The notes beneath the pieces were generated by a model. The model saw nothing but the letters and a program-made list of their open reading frames with translations. It had not been told where the DNA came from and did no database searches. The translations under genes and the position numbers were made by a program. DNA of 19,509 nt from the NCBI GenBank assembly GCA_002308435.1, contig DBUY01000061.1, positions 2,948 to 22,456 on the forward strand, given 5' to 3'. Of this stretch, positions 1-7,363 are shown one piece after another. How positions within the stretch are numbered: position 1 is the stretch's first letter; the number at the start of each line of letters is the position of its first letter. The stretch is from Proteobacteria bacterium UBA1278 (GTDB lineage Bacteria > Pseudomonadota > Gammaproteobacteria > Comchoanobacterales > Comchoanobacteraceae).

Positions 1-1
1 T

Positions 2-115
2 CGTGTTAAACCCTCAAGTGGTGCCTCTACCACACAGGTAGTGAGCCAGGCGCCGCTGTCATGGCTGTTTATGCTGAATGCCGATGACGTAAAACTCACG
101 AATACGAATAAATAG
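2..115 (+). CDS. 3' end of an unidentified protein (partial)
   Basis: A + strand frame is open from the first bases of the window to a TAG at 113-115, giving 37 residues that end in NADDVKLTNTNK. The start lies outside the window. The residues look protein-like (Ser/Thr-rich segment, then a hydrophobic PLSWLFML stretch and a polar tail), but I recognise no family and the fragment is short enough to be chance. If real, it ends about 140 bases before the glycosyltransferase gene, and the gap between them holds only a candidate promoter. Confidence 0.3.
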   Translation, partial: RVKPSSGASTTQVVSQAPLSWLFMLNADDVKLTNTNK

Positions 116-195
116 CTACCATTGTGGTCCATGCTAAACTTCATAATCTTTTTTGTCTTTTTATCCTTTCATCAATGTGCTAATGGACCAACGAA

Positions 196-224
196 TTGAG
201 TTTCACAGAATATACAAGTAAACT
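196..224 (+). promoter_or_regulatory. Candidate sigma70-type promoter for the GT9 gene
   Basis: TTGAGT (196-201) and TAAACT (219-224) are separated by 17 bases and lie about 30 bases ahead of the ATG at 254. Both hexamers are imperfect and the region is AT-rich, so this is a plausible but weak call. No strong Shine-Dalgarno sequence precedes the ATG. Confidence 0.28.
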
Positions 225-253
225 GCATGGTATAGTTAATCAAAAATGACCTC

Positions 254-1147
254 ATGCAGAAAATACTGATCATCAAGCTGGGGGCTCTTGGCGATCTTGT
301 ACAAGCAGAAGGTGCTATCCGTGACATCTGTGCGCACCACGCCAACAGCGAGATCACGCTGTTAACGGCGCCTGGCTACGCGAAATTATTTGCGCAATAT
401 CCAGAAATTCATCGCGTTGAGATCGATACTCGTCAACCACGGTGGCACCTGTGGTATTTATTTTGTCTTATTCTAAAGCTCCGTCGTTATGGCTATGATC
501 GGGTTTATGACCTGCAAAACAGTGGCCGTACCGTATTCTACTACCATCGTCTCAAGCCGATTAACTGGTTTGGCCGGGCTACCATGCACTATTGCGTCTC
601 TTTTCAGGGACTATTGACCAAGGCGGGTGTTGAGATTCAGTACACCAACCAGCCTCAGTGGCACTGGCTGAAAGCGCCAGTTGAGCATATCCTCGACCAA
701 TGCGAGATTGCCGCGCCATTTATTTTGCTGCTTCCTGGCACTTCTCACGCACATCCACAGAAACGTTGGCCGTATTATGCTGAGCTTGCTCAGAGACTAC
801 GCGATAATGGCCACGTCGTTGCCTGGGCGCCTGGACCGGACGAGCATGATTTAATTGATCATTTTCCTGCGACGTGTCTTTTGGACAATGGCCAAGTACT
901 CAGCATAGCGCAAATTGCTAGTCTGGCACCGTACACACAACTCGTGATTGGTAACGACTCAGGTCCTACACATCTACTATCCTATTGTCGTACTAACGGC
1001 GTCGCCCTGTTTAATAATCCCCGCTACCGTGACAGCACGAGAATTGGCGAGCGTTATCAAACGCTCTGTGAGCAGAATCTTGCAAACCTCTCGGTGGACT
1101 CTGTCATGCAGCAGATTACAGTTGCGCTACAACAAACGCCAGCATAA
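254..1147 (+). CDS. Glycosyltransferase family 9 (heptosyltransferase-like) protein
   Basis: A 297-residue protein of the GT9 (WaaC/WaaF/WaaQ-like) family, which transfers heptose or a similar sugar from a nucleotide-sugar donor, usually to lipopolysaccharide core at the inner face of the cytoplasmic membrane. Family marks: N-terminal ILIIKLGALGDLVQAEGA (residues 4-21), the acceptor-side Rossmann motif; LLLPGTSHAHPQKRWP (158-173), the start of the donor-binding domain; and VIGNDSGPTHL (231-241), the hallmark DSGxxH donor-site motif. The length is slightly short for the family (commonly 320-350), mainly through a compact middle. No signal peptide is seen, as expected for a peripheral cytoplasmic enzyme. 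It converges with the DUF6165 gene, a family often found beside sugar-transfer genes. The exact sugar and acceptor cannot be told from sequence, so no symbol is assigned. Confidence 0.88.
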   Translation: MQKILIIKLGALGDLVQAEGAIRDICAHHANSEITLLTAPGYAKLFAQYPEIHRVEIDTRQPRWHLWYLFCLILKLRRYGYDRVYDLQNSGRTVFYYHRLKPINWFGRATMHYCVSFQGLLTKAGVEIQYTNQPQWHWLKAPVEHILDQCEIAAPFILLLPGTSHAHPQKRWPYYAELAQRLRDNGHVVAWAPGPDEHDLIDHFPATCLLDNGQVLSIAQIASLAPYTQLVIGNDSGPTHLLSYCRTNGVALFNNPRYRDSTRIGERYQTLCEQNLANLSVDSVMQQITVALQQTPA

Positions 1148-1329
1148 TAGGTGTTATTTTAAGTCACCATTCAACGCTTTGTGATCAGGCACTGTGTGAA
1201 ATTCGAGAATTTTGTGTTGTACATTTTTACTGAATTTCAGCTAGCACACTGCACTGACTGAATCAGGGTTGTTTACTGTGATCGAAAATTTTCTTCAGCC
1301 ATCAGCTGAATGACCGTTAAATTTGCCGC

Positions 1330-1719
1330 TCAAGCGTACTTATCGTAACTTTTTTCTTCAATGATCTGTGAACCTTGTAGCTGATTAATCTGCCGCTTGA
1401 TTTCACAACGCTTATCATTGGTAAAATACACTGCACGCGCTAGTTCAATAAACTTCTCATCGAATTGCTTCTTTGCTTCGCAGCGACGAATTGCATCTTC
1501 GATATCCCACAGCTTTTCATTAGTTTGTCTCAGCGTTTGCTCGAGTAAGTCACTTTCCATTGTCTGAACGAGTTGTGCCTTCACTTTGTTCAGTAATTTT
1601 AGCTCATGCTCTATATTCTTCAGTTTTTCTGGTGCGTTGATACGTGCTTGTTTGATTTCAAGAATGGTGATTTTGTCGATCAACTCACCAACGCCCACCT
1701 CTATGTTAATGACTGCCAT
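1330..1719 (-). CDS. DUF6165 family protein
   Basis: A 129-residue, highly charged, mostly helical protein matching what I remember of DUF6165: an N-terminal VGVGELIDKITILEIK (residues 8-23), a central coiled-coil-like stretch, the conserved WDIEDAIRRCEAKKQFD (71-87), then FIELARAVYFTND and IKRQINQLQGSQIIEEKSY near the C terminus. Function is unknown. Members are often encoded among glycosyltransferase and LPS genes, and a GT9 gene faces this one here. There is no signal peptide or membrane segment, so it should be cytoplasmic. A GAGG Shine-Dalgarno sequence lies shortly before the ATG. The gene follows lpd by about 50 bases on the same strand and may be read through from it. The family call rests on recalled motifs and no search was run. 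Confidence 0.8.
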   Translation of the reverse strand: MAVINIEVGVGELIDKITILEIKQARINAPEKLKNIEHELKLLNKVKAQLVQTMESDLLEQTLRQTNEKLWDIEDAIRRCEAKKQFDEKFIELARAVYFTNDKRCEIKRQINQLQGSQIIEEKSYDKYA

Positions 1720-1769
1720 TGATTTTCCTCATTGTTGTCTTCCTAATTACGGCTTCACTGTCTTTCAGT

Positions 1770-3173
1770 TTAGCCAATATATAAATCCGTTACGGTTTTC
1801 TCAGCAACCTCTGCGGCCAAACCAACCGTCTCTACTAGCGTTGGATGTGGATGAACGGTCAGCGCAACATCTGCCACACAACAGCCCATCTCGATGGCCA
1901 ATGCCAACTCACCAATCAAATCCCCGGCATGACTGCCAACTATTCCGGCGCCAAGCACGCGTTCGGTTTTGGGGTCAAATAGTATCTTAGTTAGCCCATC
2001 ACTCTGTCCAAGGCACAGTGAACGGCCGTTAGCACTCCAAGGGAAGCTGCCTTTCTCGTAGGCAATATCCTTTGCTTTCGCTTCAGTCTCAGTCAATCCA
2101 ACCCAGGCAACCTCTGGGTGTGTATATGCAACTGATGGGATCACCGTTGCATCAAATACAACACGATGCCCAGCCATCATCTCTGCGACAACACGGCCTT
2201 GGGCTGTTGCCTTATGCGCCAGCATGTAACCACCGACAATATCTCCAATTGCCCGAATATTTGGATTTGAGGTTAGTAAAGTTTTTGGGTCGGCTGTGAT
2301 AAATCCATGTGCATCGGTGGCGATCTGGGCGGCTGCAACGTCCAACTGATCGGCATTTGATTGGCGCCCGACTGCTTGTAGTATCAAGTCAAAATCGTGC
2401 ACAGACTCCTGGCCATCCGCTCCTTCAATACTTACTTTTAAGGAATCAGTTTGCGCGATGACTTTTTTTACAGTCGTTTTCGTCATGATTGTGATGCCGT
2501 CTGCTTCCAACTTCTTCTGGCATGGTGTGACTAAGTCCATATCAGCGCCTGGCATAATTTGTGGCAACATCTCACAAATCGTGACCTGCATGCCTAATGC
2601 TTGATAAACGGTTGCCATTTCACATCCTATGATCCCACCGCCTATAATCAGCAACTTACCACTGGTTTTAGGCAGCATCAGGGCACCAGTTGAATCGATA
2701 ATCCGAGGGTCATCAGGTAAGAACCCGAGCTTGATAGGACGGGAGCCTGTCGCAATGATACATTGCTTGAACTGCTGGCGGGTTGTTTTTCCCGCGCTAT
2801 CTATCAGCTCAACAGCATCGGGGCCGACAAATCGTGCAACGGCATGCTTGACATTGACGCGACGCTTTTTTGCAAGGTAACTTAATCCGCCGGTTAGTTG
2901 TTGAACCAGTTTTCTTTTGAAATCAAGGAGCTTTTTCTTGTTAACAGTTGGTGTTGGACATTCAAGACCAAAGTGCCCGTAGTCCTTGTGTCCATTGATT
3001 AGCTCAGCCACGTGCAAAAGTGCTTTTGAGGGGATACATCCAACATTCAAACAGACGCCACCCAGCGTTTCGTAGCGCTCAACCAGTGTCACTTTCATGC
3101 CTAGGTCTGCTGCACGAAATGCAGCGGCGTAGCCGCCGGGTCCAGCACCAAGAACGAGACACTCGCTATCCAT
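1770..3173 (-). CDS. lpd: Dihydrolipoyl dehydrogenase (E3)
   Basis: A 467-residue FAD-dependent E3 of the pyruvate and 2-oxoglutarate dehydrogenase complexes. It reoxidises dihydrolipoamide and passes electrons to NAD+. Visible marks: FAD-binding GAGPGG (9-14); the redox disulfide in GGVCLNVGCIPSK (Cys41 and Cys46); a second dinucleotide fold GGGIIGCE for NAD; the RAIGDIVGG FAD motif; and the C-terminal catalytic dyad in HPHPTLVETVG (His443, Glu448). I chose the ATG at 3171-3173 because GGAG sits six bases upstream of it. An upstream GTG (to 3212) would add 13 residues without a family match. The full-length, intact protein sits about 3 kb from aceEF, separated by three genes on the other strand. 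It is the first gene of a small lpd-DUF6165 unit. Confidence 0.96.
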   Translation of the reverse strand: MDSECLVLGAGPGGYAAAFRAADLGMKVTLVERYETLGGVCLNVGCIPSKALLHVAELINGHKDYGHFGLECPTPTVNKKKLLDFKRKLVQQLTGGLSYLAKKRRVNVKHAVARFVGPDAVELIDSAGKTTRQQFKQCIIATGSRPIKLGFLPDDPRIIDSTGALMLPKTSGKLLIIGGGIIGCEMATVYQALGMQVTICEMLPQIMPGADMDLVTPCQKKLEADGITIMTKTTVKKVIAQTDSLKVSIEGADGQESVHDFDLILQAVGRQSNADQLDVAAAQIATDAHGFITADPKTLLTSNPNIRAIGDIVGGYMLAHKATAQGRVVAEMMAGHRVVFDATVIPSVAYTHPEVAWVGLTETEAKAKDIAYEKGSFPWSANGRSLCLGQSDGLTKILFDPKTERVLGAGIVGSHAGDLIGELALAIEMGCCVADVALTVHPHPTLVETVGLAAEVAEKTVTDLYIG

Positions 3174-3264
3174 TAACACTCCAGTTTGTTGAGGTTGCTT
3201 GTCATTATGCACAATCTCTTCTTGGTTTTCTACCCAGTTTGGAGAGAAAAATTCCCAAAAAAAC

Positions 3265-3293
3265 CTGACACATTCTGATAATTAGTCTATGAT
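3265..3293 (+). promoter_or_regulatory. Predicted sigma70 promoter for the SCP2 gene pair
   Basis: CTGACA (3265-3270) and TATGAT (3288-3293) are separated by exactly 17 bases, about 28 bases before the ATG at 3322. This is one of the better promoter matches in the window. It lies in the intergenic region shared with the divergent lpd gene, so the two units may influence one another. Confidence 0.6.
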
Positions 3294-3321
3294 ATTAGTA
3301 GTATTCAAACTAGGAATTAAC

Positions 3322-3648
3322 ATGGCTCAATCTAAACCAACTGCCGCAGTTGAAGCAATTACAAAAGACTTCACTGAAACCTCCAAGAAAAAGGAAGGCT
3401 TTGGCAAGAAAGTAAAACTCGATTTTGGCGCTGATGGCGTCATCATGATTGATGGTACTGGTAAAGAGATCGCAATTAGCAACGAAAACCATGATGCGGA
3501 TATGACAGTTGTGCTTACAGTTGATACATTCACGCAAATGGGTGAAGGTAAATTGGCTGGTGACGAAGCAGTCAACCAAGGCTTATTGACAATTGATGGT
3601 GATCTTTCGCTTGCAAAAGTCCTTGAGGACACACTCAGCGGTAAGTAA
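3322..3648 (+). CDS. SCP2 sterol-binding-domain protein (first of a tandem pair)
   Basis: A 108-residue protein made of a single SCP2 (sterol carrier protein 2-like) domain, a small alpha/beta fold with a hydrophobic tunnel that binds lipids or acyl chains. The pattern shows in a strand pair GFGKKVKLDFGADGVIMID, a DADMTVVLTVDTF segment, then GKLAGDEAVNQGLLTIDGDL and a final short helix, the typical closing part of the fold. The first 20 residues are polar and lysine-rich with no signal peptide, so it should be cytosolic. The ATG at 3322 is preferred to one at 3289 because AGGA lies seven bases ahead of it and the extra residues fall on the promoter. The ligand is unknown. UbiJ and UbiT carry SCP2 domains in ubiquinone synthesis, but both have extra regions absent here. 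Confidence 0.82.
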   Translation: MAQSKPTAAVEAITKDFTETSKKKEGFGKKVKLDFGADGVIMIDGTGKEIAISNENHDADMTVVLTVDTFTQMGEGKLAGDEAVNQGLLTIDGDLSLAKVLEDTLSGK

Positions 3649-3665
3649 ACCATAGATCCAATATC

Positions 3666-3974
3666 ATGAGTGAAAGTTTACAAAAAGCGACTGAAAAAAT
3701 ATCACGTCGCGTTGCCAACAAACCACCATTTGGTCACACGGTAAAAATCGTATTGACTGACGCTGGTGTTATTTATATGGATGGGTCAGCGGAGCAGAAC
3801 GTTGTGACAAATGATGACCGTGATGCTGATCTTACGATGGAATCGACCGTTCATGTGATGCAAGAGATCGATAATGGCGACTTGGATGCATTCAGCGCAT
3901 ACATGCAGGGAAAGCTCTCTATTGAAGGGGATCAGAGTATCGCAATCGCCTTCGGCTCGTTACTTGACGAGTGA
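3666..3974 (+). CDS. SCP2 sterol-binding-domain protein (second of a tandem pair)
   Basis: A 102-residue single-domain SCP2 protein starting 17 bases after its neighbour ends, almost certainly in the same transcript. It shares the layout of the first copy: FGHTVKIVLTDAGVIYMDG, DADLTMESTVHVMQEI, then DAFSAYMQGKLSIEGDQS and a C-terminal helix. The AYMQGKLSIEGD portion is closer to the usual SCP2 consensus than the same portion of the first copy. The two proteins are clearly diverged, so they are old paralogues that may bind different lipids or form a heterodimer. There is no signal peptide or membrane segment. No recognisable terminator follows; the next 169 bases lead into the promoter of the kinase-like gene. 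Confidence 0.8.
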   Translation: MSESLQKATEKISRRVANKPPFGHTVKIVLTDAGVIYMDGSAEQNVVTNDDRDADLTMESTVHVMQEIDNGDLDAFSAYMQGKLSIEGDQSIAIAFGSLLDE

Positions 3975-4099
3975 TTATTCGTTTACGTATTGGCAGTCAC
4001 CCACCGGTGCGTTATAGTCTGTATCCAAATCACGGACTAATCCGCATTCTACTATCGTAGCCATCCTACAAACACTTCCATAGTTCTTCTGATTAATCT

Positions 4100-4128
4100 C
4101 TGACAAGCTCGGCGTTATAAACTATAAT
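4100..4128 (+). promoter_or_regulatory. Predicted sigma70 promoter for the kinase-like gene
   Basis: CTGACA (4100-4105) and a perfect TATAAT (4123-4128) are separated by 17 bases. The -35 hexamer and spacing are the same as those ahead of the SCP2 pair. Transcription would begin near 4135, only about nine bases before the ATG at 4144 and about 21 before the ATG at 4156, so the message would be leaderless or nearly so. A second TATAAT at 4134-4139 gives an alternative -10. Confidence 0.55.
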
Positions 4129-4153
4129 TATAGTATAATTATAATGGTTTATA
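4116..4153. repeat. AT-rich nested repeat over promoter and start codon
   Basis: The self-complementary decamer TATAATTATA occurs twice (4123-4132 and 4134-4143), separated by one base, giving an 11-base period, about one helical turn. The pair is flanked by an outer inverted repeat, TATAAAC (4116-4122) and GTTTATA (4147-4153). The block covers the predicted -10 element and the first start codon at 4144. It is positioned to serve as an operator, but the protein that would bind it is not known. Confidence 0.6.
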
Positions 4154-6018
4154 GCATGCCTAACCCTTCCATAACTGATTCTGAGCAACAGCATCTAGCG
4201 ACTTTAGCGCAGCATTATGCTCAGTCACCCGGTGCATCAACACGCGAAGCGCTTCAAACTTATATTGTTGCATTGTGTTACCGGCACCGCCACTCTGAAG
4301 GTAGCCACTCCGGAGGAAAATCCGGAAGCCTCGCTTTAAATATTAATCCAGACCCAAAGAAGAATGCGATAGCGCATGCACAGCATGAATTATTTAATCA
4401 CCTCATCAACTTGGTCAATCATACGCTGAAAGAATCATCGCCTCGATCACTGATGTCACTATCGAGCCCACAATTCACATGGCAAGGTACCACGACGTAT
4501 CAAATCAAAAAAGACTCCAGTCAGGTCATTCAAAAAGGATTCTTCGCACCCCGAGTCATTCAGCGGGAAGAATTAAATGACAATACGGCAGAACTGTTAG
4601 TTGATTGTATTTCTGAAACCCTAAACGATGACCAATCCCCCATTGTTTCTGCTATGCACCCGACTTCGATTTGTTTTGATGATACCGATGGACAGTCAAT
4701 TATAGCCTCCCAGTATCTACCCGATACAATTAACACACTCAGCGGATTTATTGGCTCTTCGATTGCTGCGCTGAAAACGGTCGATGATCATCTCATTCGC
4801 GAACACAAATTAGATATTGACCTAGAGGGGTTGCGGAAGAAATACGCTTCGTTTGAGCTTGATGCCGAAGATGAAATTGCAATAGTGGATAAAATTCCCG
4901 AGCGCATCGGTGTTCTCTCTGATACTGCTGGGATCAAGCGCGAAAATATGATTGAGCGCAATGATCTGAATACACTGGCTTCAATTTATGCATTGTCGCA
5001 TCAGAATGATCCATCTGGGCAGCGCCTGTCTTTACATCAACCCATTCTTGAGGGGCTACTTGATGAGCTCTCCTTCTCTCATTTGATTGCTGATCATGAT
5101 GTAAACCCTGGGAATTTCATCATTCGGCATCACGACCATGAATTACAAGTGTGTCGTATTGATTTCGGGATGGCCAATTACCACTTCACACGTGGCCGAA
5201 TCTTTGGTTTTTCTCGACGCCCTTTTGAAAATCTATTTTTTGATATTCCCAAAGAGAGCTTCCAAGATTTTATTTGTCGTAAAAAAATTGGCTTTGGCAT
5301 ACACACTTTTCTCAACCCCTTTCTCGTTGCGAGTAAAACTTTCAAACACCTTCAAGGTATAAAAGCATTGTTTCAAAAACCCTCCATGGATGAGATGGTG
5401 TTGACTCAAGATATATGCCACCGCAATATTGAGATGCACGATTACCTGGCTTCTCCAACAACGCATAGACAGTTAATTAATCGATTTATGAGTAAGATTG
5501 ACAACCTGCCAACCCAAAATAAACTGGACATCCTCAGGGACCTCAAATTAATGGAACTGCAGAGTATTCGCACGGCTTATCTGAACTTCCAACCGGGCTT
5601 TCGTTTAAGCTCTACTCTAAAGTTATTGGGTATGGTTTCCACAACCCCACTGTTTATGATATCGCGTTTTCTAGTTTCCCCATTTTCACTTGCGTTTCGC
5701 TTTCGAAACCCCGTCCCATTGACGACATGGACATTTATTCAAGAACAAGCACTGAATGAAACCATGCGAGTTGCAGAGTCTGACCCACACTTAGCTGACC
5801 GTGAAATTAGCGGTTGTGTTGAACGCCTACTCACGAATATTGCACTGGATAACAAGCCGCAGCTGTCTCCAGATGCATTGACACAAGTTACACGTGAGCA
5901 TATTGCAGCCAATCGACTCGTCATGTCATCAGGAGCGGGAAAATTCATTCGTAAGCCAACCCGTAAGGCACCCCACGGTAAACAAATACAAGATCCTTCT
6001 CGACAGACGCGCCATTGA
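4144..6018 (+). CDS. Large protein with kinase-like catalytic motifs, possible effector
   Basis: A 624-residue protein whose central part resembles the eukaryotic-like/phosphoinositide kinase fold. Motifs seen in order: a candidate ATP-binding lysine in VIQK (Lys131), a helix with several Glu (141-150), a hinge-like IIASQYLPD (186-194), a catalytic loop HDVNPGNF (His318, Asp319, Asn321, Asn324) and a metal-binding RIDFGMA with the DFG triad at Asp340-Gly342. The loop-to-DFG spacing suits kinases, and the IDFG form is common in lipid kinases. The C-terminal 280 residues match nothing I recognise; they hold a hydrophobic stretch near 490-530 and a very basic tail. There is no signal peptide. 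The start could be 4144 or 4156; neither has a clear Shine-Dalgarno sequence. The gene lies between aceF and lpd on the opposite strand and stops 20 bases from the end of aceF. Kinase fold: moderate confidence. Secreted-effector role: inference from size, orphan nature and context. Confidence 0.72.
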   Translation: MVYSMPNPSITDSEQQHLATLAQHYAQSPGASTREALQTYIVALCYRHRHSEGSHSGGKSGSLALNINPDPKKNAIAHAQHELFNHLINLVNHTLKESSPRSLMSLSSPQFTWQGTTTYQIKKDSSQVIQKGFFAPRVIQREELNDNTAELLVDCISETLNDDQSPIVSAMHPTSICFDDTDGQSIIASQYLPDTINTLSGFIGSSIAALKTVDDHLIREHKLDIDLEGLRKKYASFELDAEDEIAIVDKIPERIGVLSDTAGIKRENMIERNDLNTLASIYALSHQNDPSGQRLSLHQPILEGLLDELSFSHLIADHDVNPGNFIIRHHDHELQVCRIDFGMANYHFTRGRIFGFSRRPFENLFFDIPKESFQDFICRKKIGFGIHTFLNPFLVASKTFKHLQGIKALFQKPSMDEMVLTQDICHRNIEMHDYLASPTTHRQLINRFMSKIDNLPTQNKLDILRDLKLMELQSIRTAYLNFQPGFRLSSTLKLLGMVSTTPLFMISRFLVSPFSLAFRFRNPVPLTTWTFIQEQALNETMRVAESDPHLADREISGCVERLLTNIALDNKPQLSPDALTQVTREHIAANRLVMSSGAGKFIRKPTRKAPHGKQIQDPSRQTRH

Positions 6019-6038
6019 ATAGCGGGTGAACGGCTTGA

Positions 6039-7352
6039 CTAGGACTTATTCAGGTCGCAATCCGTCAGCGCTTGTAAGGCAGTAGTGTAATCATTGAGGA
6101 AGCGCATGGCTTCAGCGCCATCAATTAAGCGATGGTCATAACTCAGTGATAATGGCAACATGAGACGTGGCTGGAAATTTTTTCCGTCCCAGACAGGCTG
6201 AGTAGCTGCACGACTCACACCCAGAATTGCACTTTGTGGCTGATTGACGATTGGTGTAAAATAGGTGCCTCCGAGTCCGCCGAGGCTGGATACAGTAAAG
6301 CTTGCTCCGACCATGTCTCTTGGGGTTAGCTGACTCGCTCTGGCTTTTTGACTCAGCTCGCCCAATTGCTGTGCAATCTCTATTACGCTGAGCTGGTCAA
6401 CATTCTGTATCACCGGTACGACGAGCCCTCCGGGCGTGTCTACGGCAAATCCGACGTGATAGTACCGTTTTTCCCATCGGGTTTTTTCACTGGCTTGATA
6501 ACTGGCATTGACATTGGGATGCTGTATGAGTGCAGGCACTAACGCTTTGATATTAAATGCTAACATGGTCAAGCGTATGGACTGTGCCTTGAGTGCGTCT
6601 TTGTGGCTACACCGAAAAGCCTCAAGCGCGGTGATGTCAACTTGATCAAATTGTGTGACGTGTACAACATTTGCCCAAGACTGAGCCATGGCTTTGGCTG
6701 TTGCATTTTTTATTTTTCCCAGCTTTTTTTGCTCACAGGGGCCAAACTTTGTTGGATCCTGCCAGCTAGGACTTAATGGTGCATCGGCTGAACGCGCGAT
6801 AGATGTTGCTGGCACGAGTCCTTGTCGTGCTTGAATCACGGCAACTAGGTCGTCTTGTGTTACTCGTCCCCCTGATCCACTCGCCGGAACGACGGCCAAG
6901 TCGATCCCAAGTTGTCTCGCCAGGCGTCGCACAGTGGGCGATGCATAGCCTGTTGACGCACCTGGCTCAGCAGGAGACACGACTTTGACTGCCTGTTGGG
7001 TTGGCGCGACTGTCTTTGTTGCTGTGGGGGCTGGTGTTATCTTAGTCTGTGGCGCTACTGCTGCCGCTTCAGCGTCTGATGTCTCAGGTGGTACCTCAGG
7101 TTTCGGCGCGCTATTATTAGCTTCGACCGAGATACATGCGTCTCCCTCTCGGACTTTATCGCCGACCTGAAGTAGAATGGCAGTTACCTTACCATCCCGA
7201 TCGCTGGGCACATCCATACTTGCTTTTTCTGATTCCAAACTCATCAGTGGCTGGTCGGTCGTCACGCTGTCGCCTACTTTAATGAGCACCTCAAGTACGA
7301 CCACCTCATCCACACCACCGAGATCAGGAATTTTTACTATTTCATTCGCCAT
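6039..7352 (-). CDS. aceF: Pyruvate dehydrogenase E2, dihydrolipoyllysine acetyltransferase
   Basis: A 437-residue E2 core subunit that carries the acetyl group from E1 to coenzyme A. Domains: one lipoyl domain (about 1-78) with the lipoylated lysine in ESEKASMDVPS (Lys43); an Ala/Pro/Thr-rich flexible linker (about 80-132); an E3/E1-binding domain from GYASPTVRRLARQLGIDL to VTQDDLVAVI (135-173); and a catalytic domain (about 205-437) with the chloramphenicol-acetyltransferase-type motif DHRLIDG (His407, Asp411). E. coli AceF has three lipoyl domains, so this is a compact single-lipoyl form. The gene begins 11 bases after aceE stops, on the same strand, with GAGAG as a likely ribosome site, and is surely co-transcribed. 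Its 3' end nearly touches that of the convergent kinase-like gene, and no terminator hairpin is visible between them. Confidence 0.95.
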   Translation of the reverse strand: MANEIVKIPDLGGVDEVVVLEVLIKVGDSVTTDQPLMSLESEKASMDVPSDRDGKVTAILLQVGDKVREGDACISVEANNSAPKPEVPPETSDAEAAAVAPQTKITPAPTATKTVAPTQQAVKVVSPAEPGASTGYASPTVRRLARQLGIDLAVVPASGSGGRVTQDDLVAVIQARQGLVPATSIARSADAPLSPSWQDPTKFGPCEQKKLGKIKNATAKAMAQSWANVVHVTQFDQVDITALEAFRCSHKDALKAQSIRLTMLAFNIKALVPALIQHPNVNASYQASEKTRWEKRYYHVGFAVDTPGGLVVPVIQNVDQLSVIEIAQQLGELSQKARASQLTPRDMVGASFTVSSLGGLGGTYFTPIVNQPQSAILGVSRAATQPVWDGKNFQPRLMLPLSLSYDHRLIDGAEAMRFLNDYTTALQALTDCDLNKS

Positions 7353-7363
7353 TTTACTCTCAC

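Noticed and set aside
1294..1310. Hairpin TTCAGC/GCTGAA between the convergent GT9 and DUF6165 genes as a terminator
   Set aside because: The stem is only six pairs and neither strand has a proper T-run after it, so an intrinsic terminator cannot be claimed.
3174..3212. Longer lpd starting at the upstream GTG
   Set aside because: The extra 13 residues (rich in Gln and Asn) do not fit the family N terminus, and the internal ATG has a far better Shine-Dalgarno sequence.
5940..6018. C-terminal type IV (Dot/Icm) secretion signal on the kinase-like protein
   Set aside because: The tail is strongly basic and lacks the Glu-rich stretch commonly seen in such signals. The secretion route cannot be told from sequence.
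6019..6038. Bidirectional terminator between the kinase-like gene and aceF
   Set aside because: The 20-base gap has no inverted repeat or T-run.
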